Shown here: positions 1 to 6,475 of the stretch, in pieces
How positions within the stretch are numbered: position 1 is the first letter of the stretch
Layout: the number at the start of each line of letters is the position of its first letter
NCBI GenBank assembly: GCA_943325425.2
Contig: CALPPJ020000018.1
Coordinates: 1 to 11,746, forward strand
Direction: 5' to 3'
DNA: 11,746 bases
Origin: Bifidobacterium breve
GTDB taxonomy: Bacteria; Actinomycetota; Acidimicrobiia; Acidimicrobiales; Ilumatobacteraceae
The notes under the pieces: generated by a model
What the model saw: the letters and a program-made list of their open reading frames with translations, nothing else
Told to the model about the DNA's origin: nothing
Database searches by the model: none
Translations under genes and position numbers: made by a program

Positions 1-702
1 ATGGAAGCCGTATCTCTTGAAAGCATCGTGACCCATTTGCGATCTCGTATCAGCAAAATGACTGGGTCGTGTGAAGAGTTTCATCATCGGGCGTTCCCTC
101 AAGGTGAGGAGGCGGTGATTTCATTGTTTACCCCAATAAGAGATGCCATCGTTTTGGGCTCGACTCAAGAGCGGTCATTGCTGAATGAAACAGCCTGTTT
201 GTCGCATGATGTGGAAATTGTGAAGCGTCGTAGCGGAGGAGGGTTGGTGCTGCTGTCCGCTGACTCAACTTTATGGGTTGACGTGGAAATCCCCAGTGCC
301 CATTCGTTGTGGCTCAATGATGTCGGTGCTTCATCTCTATGGCTTGGTCAGGTTTTTGTCGAAGTTTTGACTGAGCTCGGTCAAGAGAATCTTGAATTGC
401 ATCGCGGTGCCCTGATGAAAAGCCCTTGGTCATCGCTTATTTGTTTTGCGGGTAAAGGTCCAGGGGAGGTCTTTGCGGCTGATGGAAGCAAAATTGTGGG
501 AATCAGTCAACGCCGTACCCGTGATTGGGCAAGGTTTCAATGTGCCGTGTCACTGAAGTGGAGACCAGAGTTGCTTCGTGAGTTATTAAATGAACCACGT
601 CCATTGCTGAGTGAGATTTCTCGTTGTGGATCAAATCTCACACTTAATGCTGAATCAACAGCGACCATGGTCCTTGCGGCAATTCAACAGGCCCTGAATT
701 AG
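1..702 (+). CDS. Lipoate-protein ligase / octanoyltransferase family protein
   Basis: This 233-residue protein resembles the LplA/LipM/LipB catalytic fold, which attaches lipoyl or octanoyl groups to lysines of 2-oxoacid dehydrogenase E2 subunits or of GcvH. Visible motifs are IVLGSTQ (50-56), the ligand-loop signature KRRSGGG (75-81), and DGSKIVGISQRRTR (161-174), whose Lys164 matches the invariant lysine of the family. Cys148 in the ICF segment sits where LipM-type octanoyltransferases carry their acyl-thioester cysteine, so a transferase role is possible as well as an ATP-dependent ligase. The segment normally reading N-D-(I/L) before the lysine is GEV here, so the protein is divergent. 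It lacks the extra C-terminal domain of longer LplA proteins. The ATG is the first base of the window, so an upstream start cannot be excluded. Its stop overlaps the convergent hydrolase gene. Family assignment is fairly sure; the exact reaction is not. Confidence 0.75.
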   Translation: MEAVSLESIVTHLRSRISKMTGSCEEFHHRAFPQGEEAVISLFTPIRDAIVLGSTQERSLLNETACLSHDVEIVKRRSGGGLVLLSADSTLWVDVEIPSAHSLWLNDVGASSLWLGQVFVEVLTELGQENLELHRGALMKSPWSSLICFAGKGPGEVFAADGSKIVGISQRRTRDWARFQCAVSLKWRPELLRELLNEPRPLLSEISRCGSNLTLNAESTATMVLAAIQQALN

Positions 703-2390
703 GCGGTTGGTGTTGTTGCCGGAGTCGTGTTCTTACAGGCGTCAAGGGGTTTGATGACAGGGAATGGATTGACTGCGGCGCCACCACCTGGGTGATATTC
801 AAAATGTAAGTGGGGAGTTGAACTGCTGCCCGTACTTCCGACATAGCCGATCACTTGGCCAGCTACGACGGTGGCGCCGAGTCCTGCGCCGTCGGCAAAT
901 GCCGACAAATGCGCATAGTGAAAATATGTTCCGTCGGCAGCGGTGAGACGAACTGCATTTCCACCGAGCGAACCAGGTCGATCAAGGAAAATCCTCGTAA
1001 TTGTTCCATTGGCTACTGCGTAAAGAGGTGTCCCCGATTTGGCGATGATGTCAACTCCTTCGTGACGTCGACCTCCTGATCGTGGGGCCTGCCAAGTGTC
1101 AGCAAACCAACATGGGCCCAGTACCGGAAACACCGTGGGGACGGTCGCTGAAGCACTAGGAGCAGTGGTTGTCGCCGTCGGGCTTGTCGTCGTAGTTGTT
1201 GTGTTAGTTGTTGTGGTAGTTGTCGAGTTTGTCGCCGGTGTCGTTAATCCTGCAACAAAACCGACGTAGATAGCGCTGCGGAGGTCAAGGATGCCTGTGG
1301 ATTGGAGTCCCTGAGCTTTTTGGAATTCTGTGATTGAGTTTTTCGTGGCCGCACCGAATCGTCCATCGGCACCCCCTTTAACCGTCATTCCGGCAGTGAG
1401 CAAAGCATTTTGTAACGCTTTCACGGCGTCGCCGGTGTCTCCCATTTTTGGAAGAACTGGAGCAGGGGACAAGCCAAGTAGTTGAGCAGTGAGTTGATCA
1501 ACGATGCCGGTCGCCGCAATGCGCATATTTAGTTGAAATGTGGTGACCGCGGCCGTTGTGGCACGACCAAATCGTCCGTCGGCGCCACCTCGAACAGTGA
1601 TGCCAGAAGCAATGAGAGCTTTCTGGAGAGTTTTCACTGCATCGCTGAAATCGCCGACGACGGGGAACTGGCTCGGTGTAGTCGGCGCGGTAGTCGTACC
1701 AGCGGCCGTCGTTGTCGTTGTCGTTGTCGCTGTCGTTGTCGTTGTCGTTGCGCTTCCATCAACAATGCCGAGGGCAATTGCTGTTGTGATATCAACGATG
1801 CCAGTTGCCGTTAGCCCACGGTTGGTCTGAAACGTTGTCACTGCAGCAGTTGTGCCCGCACCAAAGATTCCGTCAACTCCGCCGCGCACTGTGATGGAGG
1901 CTCGGGTCAATGCCTGTTGCAGAGTGGTGATGAGCGCCCCGCGTTGGCCTCGCTTCGGAAGGGTGGGCGATGGTGCAAGGCCGAGAAGGAATGCGGTTGT
2001 GGAGTTGACTTCGCCAGAGGCGATGAGTCCCATTGATGATTGAAAAGTTTTGACCGCGGTCAGAGTTCCCTGACCAAAGACTCCGTCGACTCCGCCGCTC
2101 ACCGCGATGCCCTGGGCAGTGAGTGCTTGTTGGAGAGCGCGTACTGCTTGGCCCTTGTCGCCAAGTCGCGGCAGGCTTGATGTCTTCTTTGACGAGGCGA
2201 AATTCTGGTCAACTGAAGTTTTGGGAGCTGCGTACGCTGCTGATGCACCGCCGACAGTGGGTATAGCCAAAGCCACGAAAATTACTCCGACCGCTACGGC
2301 GGTCCGGGTCCAGTTCCGCTGGTTGATACCAGGCTGCGTCGGATGGTGAACGATGAGCACCTTTGGGTATCGGCGCGTCACCGACCCCAA
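699..2390 (-). CDS. Secreted peptidoglycan hydrolase: four PG-binding repeats plus M23 (LytM) endopeptidase
   Basis: This 563-residue exported protein probably cuts peptidoglycan cross-links or stem peptides outside the membrane. A basic N-terminus (1-30) leads into a hydrophobic stretch (31-50) and a signal-peptidase-like AYAA (52-55). Four PG_binding_1 type repeats follow at about 74-140, 144-210, 242-308 and 312-380, each with a GG(V/A)DG.FG core. Thr-rich linkers at about 213-239 and 388-412 separate repeat pairs from each other and from the M23 domain (about 420-545). The M23 zinc and catalytic residues all appear present: H443 and D447 in HEGVD, H494 in YAHL, and H527 and H529 in HLHFE. 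It should therefore be active. Cys427 and Cys552 flank the domain and could pair. The start taken is TTG with no clear ribosome site; in-frame GTG codons at 2381 and 2360 are alternatives that keep the signal peptide. It is divergent from mraZ and may share its control region. Confidence 0.88.
   Translation of the reverse strand: MGSVTRRYPKVLIVHHPTQPGINQRNWTRTAVAVGVIFVALAIPTVGGASAAYAAPKTSVDQNFASSKKTSSLPRLGDKGQAVRALQQALTAQGIAVSGGVDGVFGQGTLTAVKTFQSSMGLIASGEVNSTTAFLLGLAPSPTLPKRGQRGALITTLQQALTRASITVRGGVDGIFGAGTTAAVTTFQTNRGLTATGIVDITTAIALGIVDGSATTTTTTATTTTTTTAAGTTTAPTTPSQFPVVGDFSDAVKTLQKALIASGITVRGGADGRFGRATTAAVTTFQLNMRIAATGIVDQLTAQLLGLSPAPVLPKMGDTGDAVKALQNALLTAGMTVKGGADGRFGAATKNSITEFQKAQGLQSTGILDLRSAIYVGFVAGLTTPATNSTTTTTTNTTTTTTSPTATTTAPSASATVPTVFPVLGPCWFADTWQAPRSGGRRHEGVDIIAKSGTPLYAVANGTITRIFLDRPGSLGGNAVRLTAADGTYFHYAHLSAFADGAGLGATVVAGQVIGYVGSTGSSSTPHLHFEYHPGGGAAVNPFPVIKPLDACKNTTPATTPTA
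1155..1226 (-). repeat. Second Thr-rich linker region of the hydrolase
   Basis: These codons encode a Thr-dominated stretch (about residues 389-412) with a few Asn, Ser, Pro and Ala, joining peptidoglycan-binding repeat 4 to the M23 domain. The DNA uses mixed ACA, ACC, ACG and ACT codons and is a less perfect repeat than the first linker. Such stretches are usually flexible wall-spanning spacers. Confidence 0.7.
1708..1750. repeat. Hexanucleotide repeat encoding a Thr-rich linker
   Basis: About seven copies of gtcgtt lie in tandem on the plus strand, with one interrupted unit (gtcgct). On the coding strand this alternates ACA and ACG threonine codons in the first linker of the hydrolase, between peptidoglycan-binding repeats 2 and 3. 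Because six is a multiple of three, gain or loss of units would keep the frame and only change linker length. Confidence 0.85.
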
Positions 2391-2470
2391 CTTGAGAACT
2401 TCGTCAAGATTTTTGGGCTGGTTCGGGTTTGGCTCACCAGATCAGGAGGGAGGCGAACGAAATTTTCTTA

Positions 2471-2550
2471 AAAAGTGGTGAAAAAAGGGGTGAAGTGGTT
2501 GACAAAGGGGGTCATTGGGGTGCAAAGTGGAGGACATAGGGGAAATGTGG
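2471..2550 (+). promoter_or_regulatory. Probable MraZ operator array (GTGG/GGGG direct repeats)
   Basis: The plus strand is almost free of pyrimidines and carries GTGG at 2475, 2495, 2527 and 2547, alternating with GGGG at 2487, 2507, 2517 and 2539. Spacings between successive blocks are 12, 8, 12, 10, 10, 12 and 8 nt, so the blocks stay close to one helical turn apart. Three 18-nt units starting AAGTGG and ending AGGGG lie at 2473-2490, 2493-2510 and 2525-2542. MraZ proteins are known to bind short G-rich direct repeats about 10 nt apart just upstream of their own gene (TGGGN in E. coli, AAAGTG-type in mollicutes). Position next to mraZ and the repeat form support the call; binding itself is inferred. 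Confidence 0.75.
2499..2528 (+). promoter_or_regulatory. Candidate promoter of the dcw operon inside the operator array
   Basis: A perfect TTGACA hexamer lies at 2499-2504. The best -10 candidate at an 18-nt spacing is CAAAGT (2523-2528), which keeps only the second, fourth and sixth consensus bases, so the call is weak. If real, the polymerase site lies among the MraZ boxes, which would fit simple repression by MraZ. Transcription would begin near 2535, leaving room for a leader before either possible mraZ start. Confidence 0.35.
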
Positions 2551-2589
2551 AGGCAGAAACCACATTTCTTCGCTCATGTATCGAAGGCA

Positions 2590-2595
2590 GAGGGG
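2590..2595 (+). promoter_or_regulatory. Ribosome binding site deciding the mraZ start
   Basis: GAGGGG ends 7 nt before the GTG at 2603. The alternative ATG at 2576 has no purine-rich site at a useful distance; the nearest, GGAGG around 2549-2553, is about 22 nt away. This favours GTG 2603. Confidence 0.55.
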
Positions 2596-2602
2596 CAGAT
2601 CA

Positions 2603-3025
2603 GTGGAAGGTTTCGTTGGAAGGTATGAGCGTCAGCTCGACCCCAAGGGTCGAGTCGCGCTGCCAGCGACCTTCCGAAACCGTCTGGAACCCCGCTGTTA
2701 CTTGGTCCTTGGGCAGGACAAATGCATCAGTGTGGTCACTGTCGCCGAGTCGCTGGCCTGGGCTAATGAAATGACTCAGGCCGTCAAACGTGGCGAAAAG
2801 ACTCGAGCCGAATTACGAGCGATGGCCGCCAACATGGTTGAAGTCCAAGTTGACGGTCAAGGTCGGATCACCTTGGACGAAAATCTGCGCCAATTCGCTG
2901 GTCTCAGCGCTGGCTTGAAAGTCGTTGTCTCAGGTGCTTTTGACTCGGTCGAAATTTGGGAGCCGAATCGCTTCGCCCGGATGTTGGCAGCTGGTGAAGG
3001 CGTGATTGCTGGAGATGACGCGTAA
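2603..3025 (+). CDS. mraZ: Transcriptional regulator MraZ
   Basis: From GTG 2603 this is a 140-residue protein, the usual MraZ size, beginning MEGFVGRYERQLDPKGR, which lines up with family N-termini. It contains two AbrB/SpoVT-like halves, each with the MraZ hallmark DxxxR: D13-R17 (DPKGR) and D84-R88 (DGQGR). MraZ forms a ring-shaped oligomer that binds direct repeats ahead of its own gene and usually represses the dcw operon. The upstream array at 2471-2550 provides the expected target. An in-frame ATG at 2576 would add nine residues (a basic MYRRQRGRS-type extension) not expected in the family and lacks a ribosome site. The TAA stop overlaps the ATG of rsmH by one base. Identification is secure; only the start is debatable. 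Confidence 0.93.
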   Translation: MEGFVGRYERQLDPKGRVALPATFRNRLEPRCYLVLGQDKCISVVTVAESLAWANEMTQAVKRGEKTRAELRAMAANMVEVQVDGQGRITLDENLRQFAGLSAGLKVVVSGAFDSVEIWEPNRFARMLAAGEGVIAGDDA

Positions 3026-3960
3026 TGTCCACGGCCTCCGCGACTTTCTCGCACGACCCAGTAATGGTTCGTGAAATCACTGAACTTTTCGCCAACGTCC
3101 CAGATGGTGTTGTGCTGGACGCGACACTAGGTGGTGCTGGCCATACCACGGCCCTACTGAATGCTCATCCCGGACTTCGCGTACTTGGACTCGATCGAGA
3201 TCCAGCAGCACTCGAAGCATCACGCGCTCGTTTGGCGCCATACGGAGATCGTGCAATGTTGCAGCATCGTCGATTTGATGACCTTGATGCGGCGATGTCA
3301 GAAGCTGGCATTGATGAGTTGTCGGGCGCACTGTTTGATCTCGGCGTCTCATCACATCAATTTGATAGTGGTGAACGGGGGTTCTCGTATCGTCATGACG
3401 CTCCGCTCGATATGCGGATGGACACAACCGAACCTACGACCGCTGCTGACGTTGTGAATCAAGCATCAGAAGGTGAAATTGCCCATCTGTTACGTGAATA
3501 CTCTGATGAAAAGTTTGCTGGTCGCATCGCCCGAGCGATTGTGTCGGCACGCCCGATTCACACAACTGCTGAACTTGCTGACATCGTTGCCTCGGCAATT
3601 CCTGCTCCAGCTCGTCGCCGTGGTGGACATCCAGCAAAGCGCACCTTTCAGGCTTTACGGATATCTCTCAACAAAGAACTAGAGATTCTCCCGAATGCCA
3701 TTGACTCAGCGGTGCGCCGTACGCGCAGTGGTGGCCGAGTAGCGGTCTTGTCATATCACTCTGGTGAGGATCGCATCATTAAGGCCCGTTTCAAGCAACA
3801 CGCCACTGGTGGTTGCGAATGCCCAAGTCATCTTCCATGTGGATGCGGAGCGCTGAGCACAGTGCGCTTAGTGCGAGTGGCATCAAAGCCTTCAGCTGAA
3901 GAGCAATTAAACAATCCGCGTAGCACTTCAGCTCGCCTTCGCGTGGCCGAGGTAATTTGA
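3025..3960 (+). CDS. rsmH: 16S rRNA (cytosine(1402)-N(4))-methyltransferase RsmH (MraW)
   Basis: This 311-residue cytoplasmic enzyme uses S-adenosylmethionine to methylate N4 of C1402 in the 16S rRNA decoding centre. Family landmarks are HDPVM (10-14), the SAM-binding DATLGGAGHT (32-41), the acidic strand end LGLDRDP (54-60), FDLGVSSHQFD (104-114), GFSYRHDAPLDMRMD (119-133), GHPAKRTFQALRI (201-213) and SYHSGEDR (243-250). The last usually reads SFHSLEDR, so two positions differ. A Cys cluster CECP (264-267) and PCGCG (271-275) near the C-terminus recurs in actinobacterial homologues. Length is normal. Start ATG 3025 overlaps the mraZ stop by one base, with GGAG 10 nt upstream. The TGA overlaps the next ATG by one base, pointing to coupled translation. 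Confidence 0.96.
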   Translation: MSTASATFSHDPVMVREITELFANVPDGVVLDATLGGAGHTTALLNAHPGLRVLGLDRDPAALEASRARLAPYGDRAMLQHRRFDDLDAAMSEAGIDELSGALFDLGVSSHQFDSGERGFSYRHDAPLDMRMDTTEPTTAADVVNQASEGEIAHLLREYSDEKFAGRIARAIVSARPIHTTAELADIVASAIPAPARRRGGHPAKRTFQALRISLNKELEILPNAIDSAVRRTRSGGRVAVLSYHSGEDRIIKARFKQHATGGCECPSHLPCGCGALSTVRLVRVASKPSAEEQLNNPRSTSARLRVAEVI

Positions 3961-4493
3961 TGGCTCGCTCAGTCAAGATTGCTCGATCGGCTCCACCAGC
4001 CAAGGTTGCTCCACAACGCAAAAAGGTGACGACACGAACCGCTCAGCAGCGTCGCGTTCAGGGCTCTCCAAAGGTTCGGGCAGTCCCGTATGCGGCAGTG
4101 AGTACACGAAGTCGCCGTTTAGTGATTGCTGGACTACTGGTTTCTTTCATGGCGATCGCCATGATGATGTTGGTCGTTGTCTTCCAAACTCGTATCGCTG
4201 AGACACAACTCAATATTGATGAAATTGAGTCGCAGATCGCCGCTGAACGTGATCGTTACGACGCCTTGCGACTCGAACGTTCAAGCCTTCGTGAGCCTTC
4301 GCGTTTGGTATCTGAGGCAACAGCGATGGGAATGGTTCCTGGTAACGGCACCGATTTCATTTCGGTAGATCCATTGACCATTGCCCAAGTGTTGGTTTCA
4401 ACTGGTGGGGTAGACCCCGAACTCCTCTCAGTGTCACATGATCCGCTGGTGAACTACGGAGCTGTGAAGTCAACGATTGGAGATCGCCCATGA
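3960..4493 (+). CDS. ftsL: FtsL-like septum-formation protein
   Basis: This 177-residue bitopic membrane protein sits in the ftsL slot between rsmH and ftsI. It has a very basic Arg/Lys/Ala/Pro-rich cytoplasmic tail (1-53), one membrane segment (about 54-75) and a charged heptad-like helix (about 78-115). The motif LREPSRLVSEATAMGMVPG (110-128) resembles the end of the FtsL/DivIC coiled coil. FtsL-type proteins join FtsB/DivIC and FtsQ in a periplasmic complex that activates FtsW-FtsI at the septum. The family is poorly conserved, so position and architecture carry the call. An additional C-terminal tail of about 50 residues is of unknown role. The ATG at 3960 overlaps the rsmH stop by one base and has GAGG 7 nt upstream (3949-3952); an adjacent TTG at 3957 is less likely. 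The stop overlaps ftsI by 4 nt. Confidence 0.83.
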   Translation: MARSVKIARSAPPAKVAPQRKKVTTRTAQQRRVQGSPKVRAVPYAAVSTRSRRLVIAGLLVSFMAIAMMMLVVVFQTRIAETQLNIDEIESQIAAERDRYDALRLERSSLREPSRLVSEATAMGMVPGNGTDFISVDPLTIAQVLVSTGGVDPELLSVSHDPLVNYGAVKSTIGDRP

Positions 4494-6475
4494 CCCCTCG
4501 CAAGCCAGCTCCGAGCCGAACGAGGCGCTCATCAACGGCAAAAAACTCGTCGACCTCATCCCGTCGTGCGTCATCAACACGTTCAACTACTTCACGTTCA
4601 ACTGCTTCACGTTCGTCGAAGTCGCCGGCCTCACGTTCGTCGAAGTCAACGGCATCGCGCCAGCGGACAAAAACTGGTTCAACGTTTTTGTCATCACGTC
4701 TGGCGCCACAAGATGTTCATCAAGCCAAGGTGTGGCGCATTGGCGCAGTGCGTCGTCGCTTTCGTTGGTTTGCCGGAATAACGGCCTCATTGTTGGTGGC
4801 ATTGATTGCCTGGAGCGTCAGCGTCCAAGTTGTTAAAGGCAGCAAACTGCGCGCTTACGGCGTAGATCAGCGCGAGTCAAATATCAAAATTCCTGCCGCC
4901 CGAGGAACCATTTTTGATCGCGATGGAAATGAAATGGCGATTACCGTTCCAGCGTTGTCACTTTATGCCGACCCGCGTGCAGTGATTGACCCAACTGCAA
5001 CTGCCCATGTCCTTGGTCAGATGCTTGGATTTGATGCCACTGCCGAAGCCGAATTGGCGACGAAGTTGGCGAATCAAAAGCAATCATTTGTGTACATCCA
5101 GCGTTTTGTCGATCAAGATGTTGCGGACGCAGTTCTCTCCTTAAACCTTTCTGGGGTTGACGGAGTGAGCGAGCCGAAGCGAGTTCAAGTTGCTGGTGGC
5201 TTGGCTGCAAACATCATTGGTCGCACCGATCCATTTGGTACGGGAGCGACAGGCCTTGAACTGCAATATGACAAGGTGCTGACCGGTATCGATGGCGAAA
5301 TGGTCAAGCAAGCATCGCGTGGTCGCAGTCTGCCTGGGACAAGTCACATCATTTCTCAGGCTCGACCTGGAACCGACCTTGTTTTAACCGTTGATCGCTC
5401 AATGCAATTCCAAACCGAACAAGCTCTTCTGGCTCGAGTCAACGAATTGTCCGCAAAAGGTGGCAACGCAATCATTCTTGACTCAAAGACTGGAGAAGTT
5501 TTGTCAATCGCGAGTGTGCAACGCGGTGACGATGGAGTGGCGGCAATCACGTCGGGTAACTTGGCCGCAGTTGAAGCCTATGAGCCCGGATCGGTGGCAA
5601 AAGTTTTCAGCGTTGCGGCCACGATTGATTCTGGAATTGCGACCCCCGAGCGCGTGTACGAAGTTGCAGGTACGCACACTTTTGATAAGGACACAAAATT
5701 TGAATACACGATTCAAGACGCGTTCCCACACGATCTTGAGCCAATGACACTGCGAAGCATCTTGGTTCGATCATCAAATATCGGAACAATGATGGCTGCG
5801 AGCGAGTTAGGGTCGCCCAGACTCCACGATTATTTGTCAAGTTTTGGATTCGGAAAGTTGTCCGAACTTGAATTCCCTGGTGAAAGTGCTGGAATTCTGA
5901 AAGCGCCCCAAGATTGGAAGGGTTCGCAGAACGGCACCATCGCCTATGGTTATGGATTCTCTTCAACTTCGTTGCAATTGGTGTCTGCAGTTAACGCAGT
6001 TGCAAACGGTGGGGTATATGTCTCACCTAAATTCGTTCGAGCAACGATTGATGAAAAAGGTTCAAAGTGGGAAACTCCGTCTGGCTCATCGCACCGTGTG
6101 ATCTCTGAAGAATCAGCTGCGACGATGACAGAAATGTTGACGGGCGTGGTTTGCGAAGGTACGGGAACACGCGCTCAAGTCGGCGGCATTTCGGTTGCTG
6201 GAAAAACTGGAACCGGATACAAGATCCAGTCAAACGGAACCTATAAGAGTGATGACGGACTTCGTTCGTATTTCGCAACCTTCGTTGGGTACTTCCCAGC
6301 AAAAGATCCAGCGGTAACCATCCTTGTTTCAATCGACGAACCAGACCGCTCAAGTCGCGACCGCTTTGGTGGTACGGCAGCAGCGCCGGTTTTTGCAAGT
6401 TTGGCGGAAGTAGCTATTCAAGAACTCTCGATTCAGCCAACACCAGGTGACACTGGCTGTCCAGTTGGCGGCTGA
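4490..6475 (+). CDS. ftsI: Septal peptidoglycan transpeptidase FtsI (class B penicillin-binding protein, PBP3)
   Basis: This 661-residue protein crosslinks septal peptidoglycan outside the membrane and is the partner of the glycosyltransferase FtsW. A Ser/Arg/Thr/Lys-rich cytoplasmic tail (1-60) precedes a membrane anchor (about 93-114). The class B N-terminal domain follows with RGTIFDRDG (138-146). The transpeptidase domain carries all active-site motifs: S368-x-x-K371 within YEPGSVAKVF, S428-S429-N430, and K572-T573-G574. There is no C-terminal PASTA domain; the chain ends about 30 residues beyond the catalytic fold. The tail is low in complexity and is encoded by tandem DNA repeats. ATG 4490 overlaps the preceding stop (ATGA) with GGAG 7 nt upstream (4479-4482). 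The TGA overlaps the murE ATG by one base. Identification is secure. Confidence 0.96.
   Translation: MTPRKPAPSRTRRSSTAKNSSTSSRRASSTRSTTSRSTASRSSKSPASRSSKSTASRQRTKTGSTFLSSRLAPQDVHQAKVWRIGAVRRRFRWFAGITASLLVALIAWSVSVQVVKGSKLRAYGVDQRESNIKIPAARGTIFDRDGNEMAITVPALSLYADPRAVIDPTATAHVLGQMLGFDATAEAELATKLANQKQSFVYIQRFVDQDVADAVLSLNLSGVDGVSEPKRVQVAGGLAANIIGRTDPFGTGATGLELQYDKVLTGIDGEMVKQASRGRSLPGTSHIISQARPGTDLVLTVDRSMQFQTEQALLARVNELSAKGGNAIILDSKTGEVLSIASVQRGDDGVAAITSGNLAAVEAYEPGSVAKVFSVAATIDSGIATPERVYEVAGTHTFDKDTKFEYTIQDAFPHDLEPMTLRSILVRSSNIGTMMAASELGSPRLHDYLSSFGFGKLSELEFPGESAGILKAPQDWKGSQNGTIAYGYGFSSTSLQLVSAVNAVANGGVYVSPKFVRATIDEKGSKWETPSGSSHRVISEESAATMTEMLTGVVCEGTGTRAQVGGISVAGKTGTGYKIQSNGTYKSDDGLRSYFATFVGYFPAKDPAVTILVSIDEPDRSSRDRFGGTAAAPVFASLAEVAIQELSIQPTPGDTGCPVGG
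4579..4656 (+). repeat. Nested tandem repeats encoding the Ser/Arg-rich FtsI tail
   Basis: Two 15-nt units (4579-4593 and 4594-4608, differing at one base) are followed directly by two 24-nt units (4609-4632 and 4633-4656, differing at three bases). All four units begin ACGTTC and end in TC. They encode the RSTTS, RSTAS, RSSKSPAS and RSSKSTAS segments of the FtsI cytoplasmic tail. Both unit lengths are multiples of three, so expansion or loss would keep the frame. Confidence 0.85.

Noticed and set aside
1533..2349. Several open frames on the plus strand opposite the hydrolase gene, including Arg/Cys- and Val-rich ones.
   Set aside because: They are antisense translations of the Thr repeats and peptidoglycan-binding repeats; none has a ribosome site or family motif.
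2379..2407. TTGACG on the minus strand (2407-2402) as a -35 box for the hydrolase gene.
   Set aside because: At the proper distance the sequence is TCGGTG, which does not resemble a -10 element, and it lies within the presumed coding start.
2487..2542. Four G-runs of four or five that could form a G-quadruplex.
   Set aside because: Two of the loops are about 16-18 nt, which makes a stable structure unlikely; regular spacing and the adjacent mraZ gene fit operator boxes better.
2475..2774. Plus-strand open frame starting at GTG 2475 within the operator array, preceded by AGGAGGGAGG around 2444-2453.
   Set aside because: The purine run is about 20 nt from the GTG, too far for a ribosome site. 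The frame is made of the repeat array and then runs out of frame through mraZ, with no recognisable protein.
3957..3959. TTG 3957 as the start of the ftsL-like gene.
   Set aside because: The adjacent ATG 3960 overlaps the rsmH stop in the common TGATG form and is 7 nt from GAGG.
4587..4802. Open frames on both strands over the 5' part of ftsI.
   Set aside because: They follow from the biased repetitive codons of the Ser/Arg tail and have no start signals or known domains.
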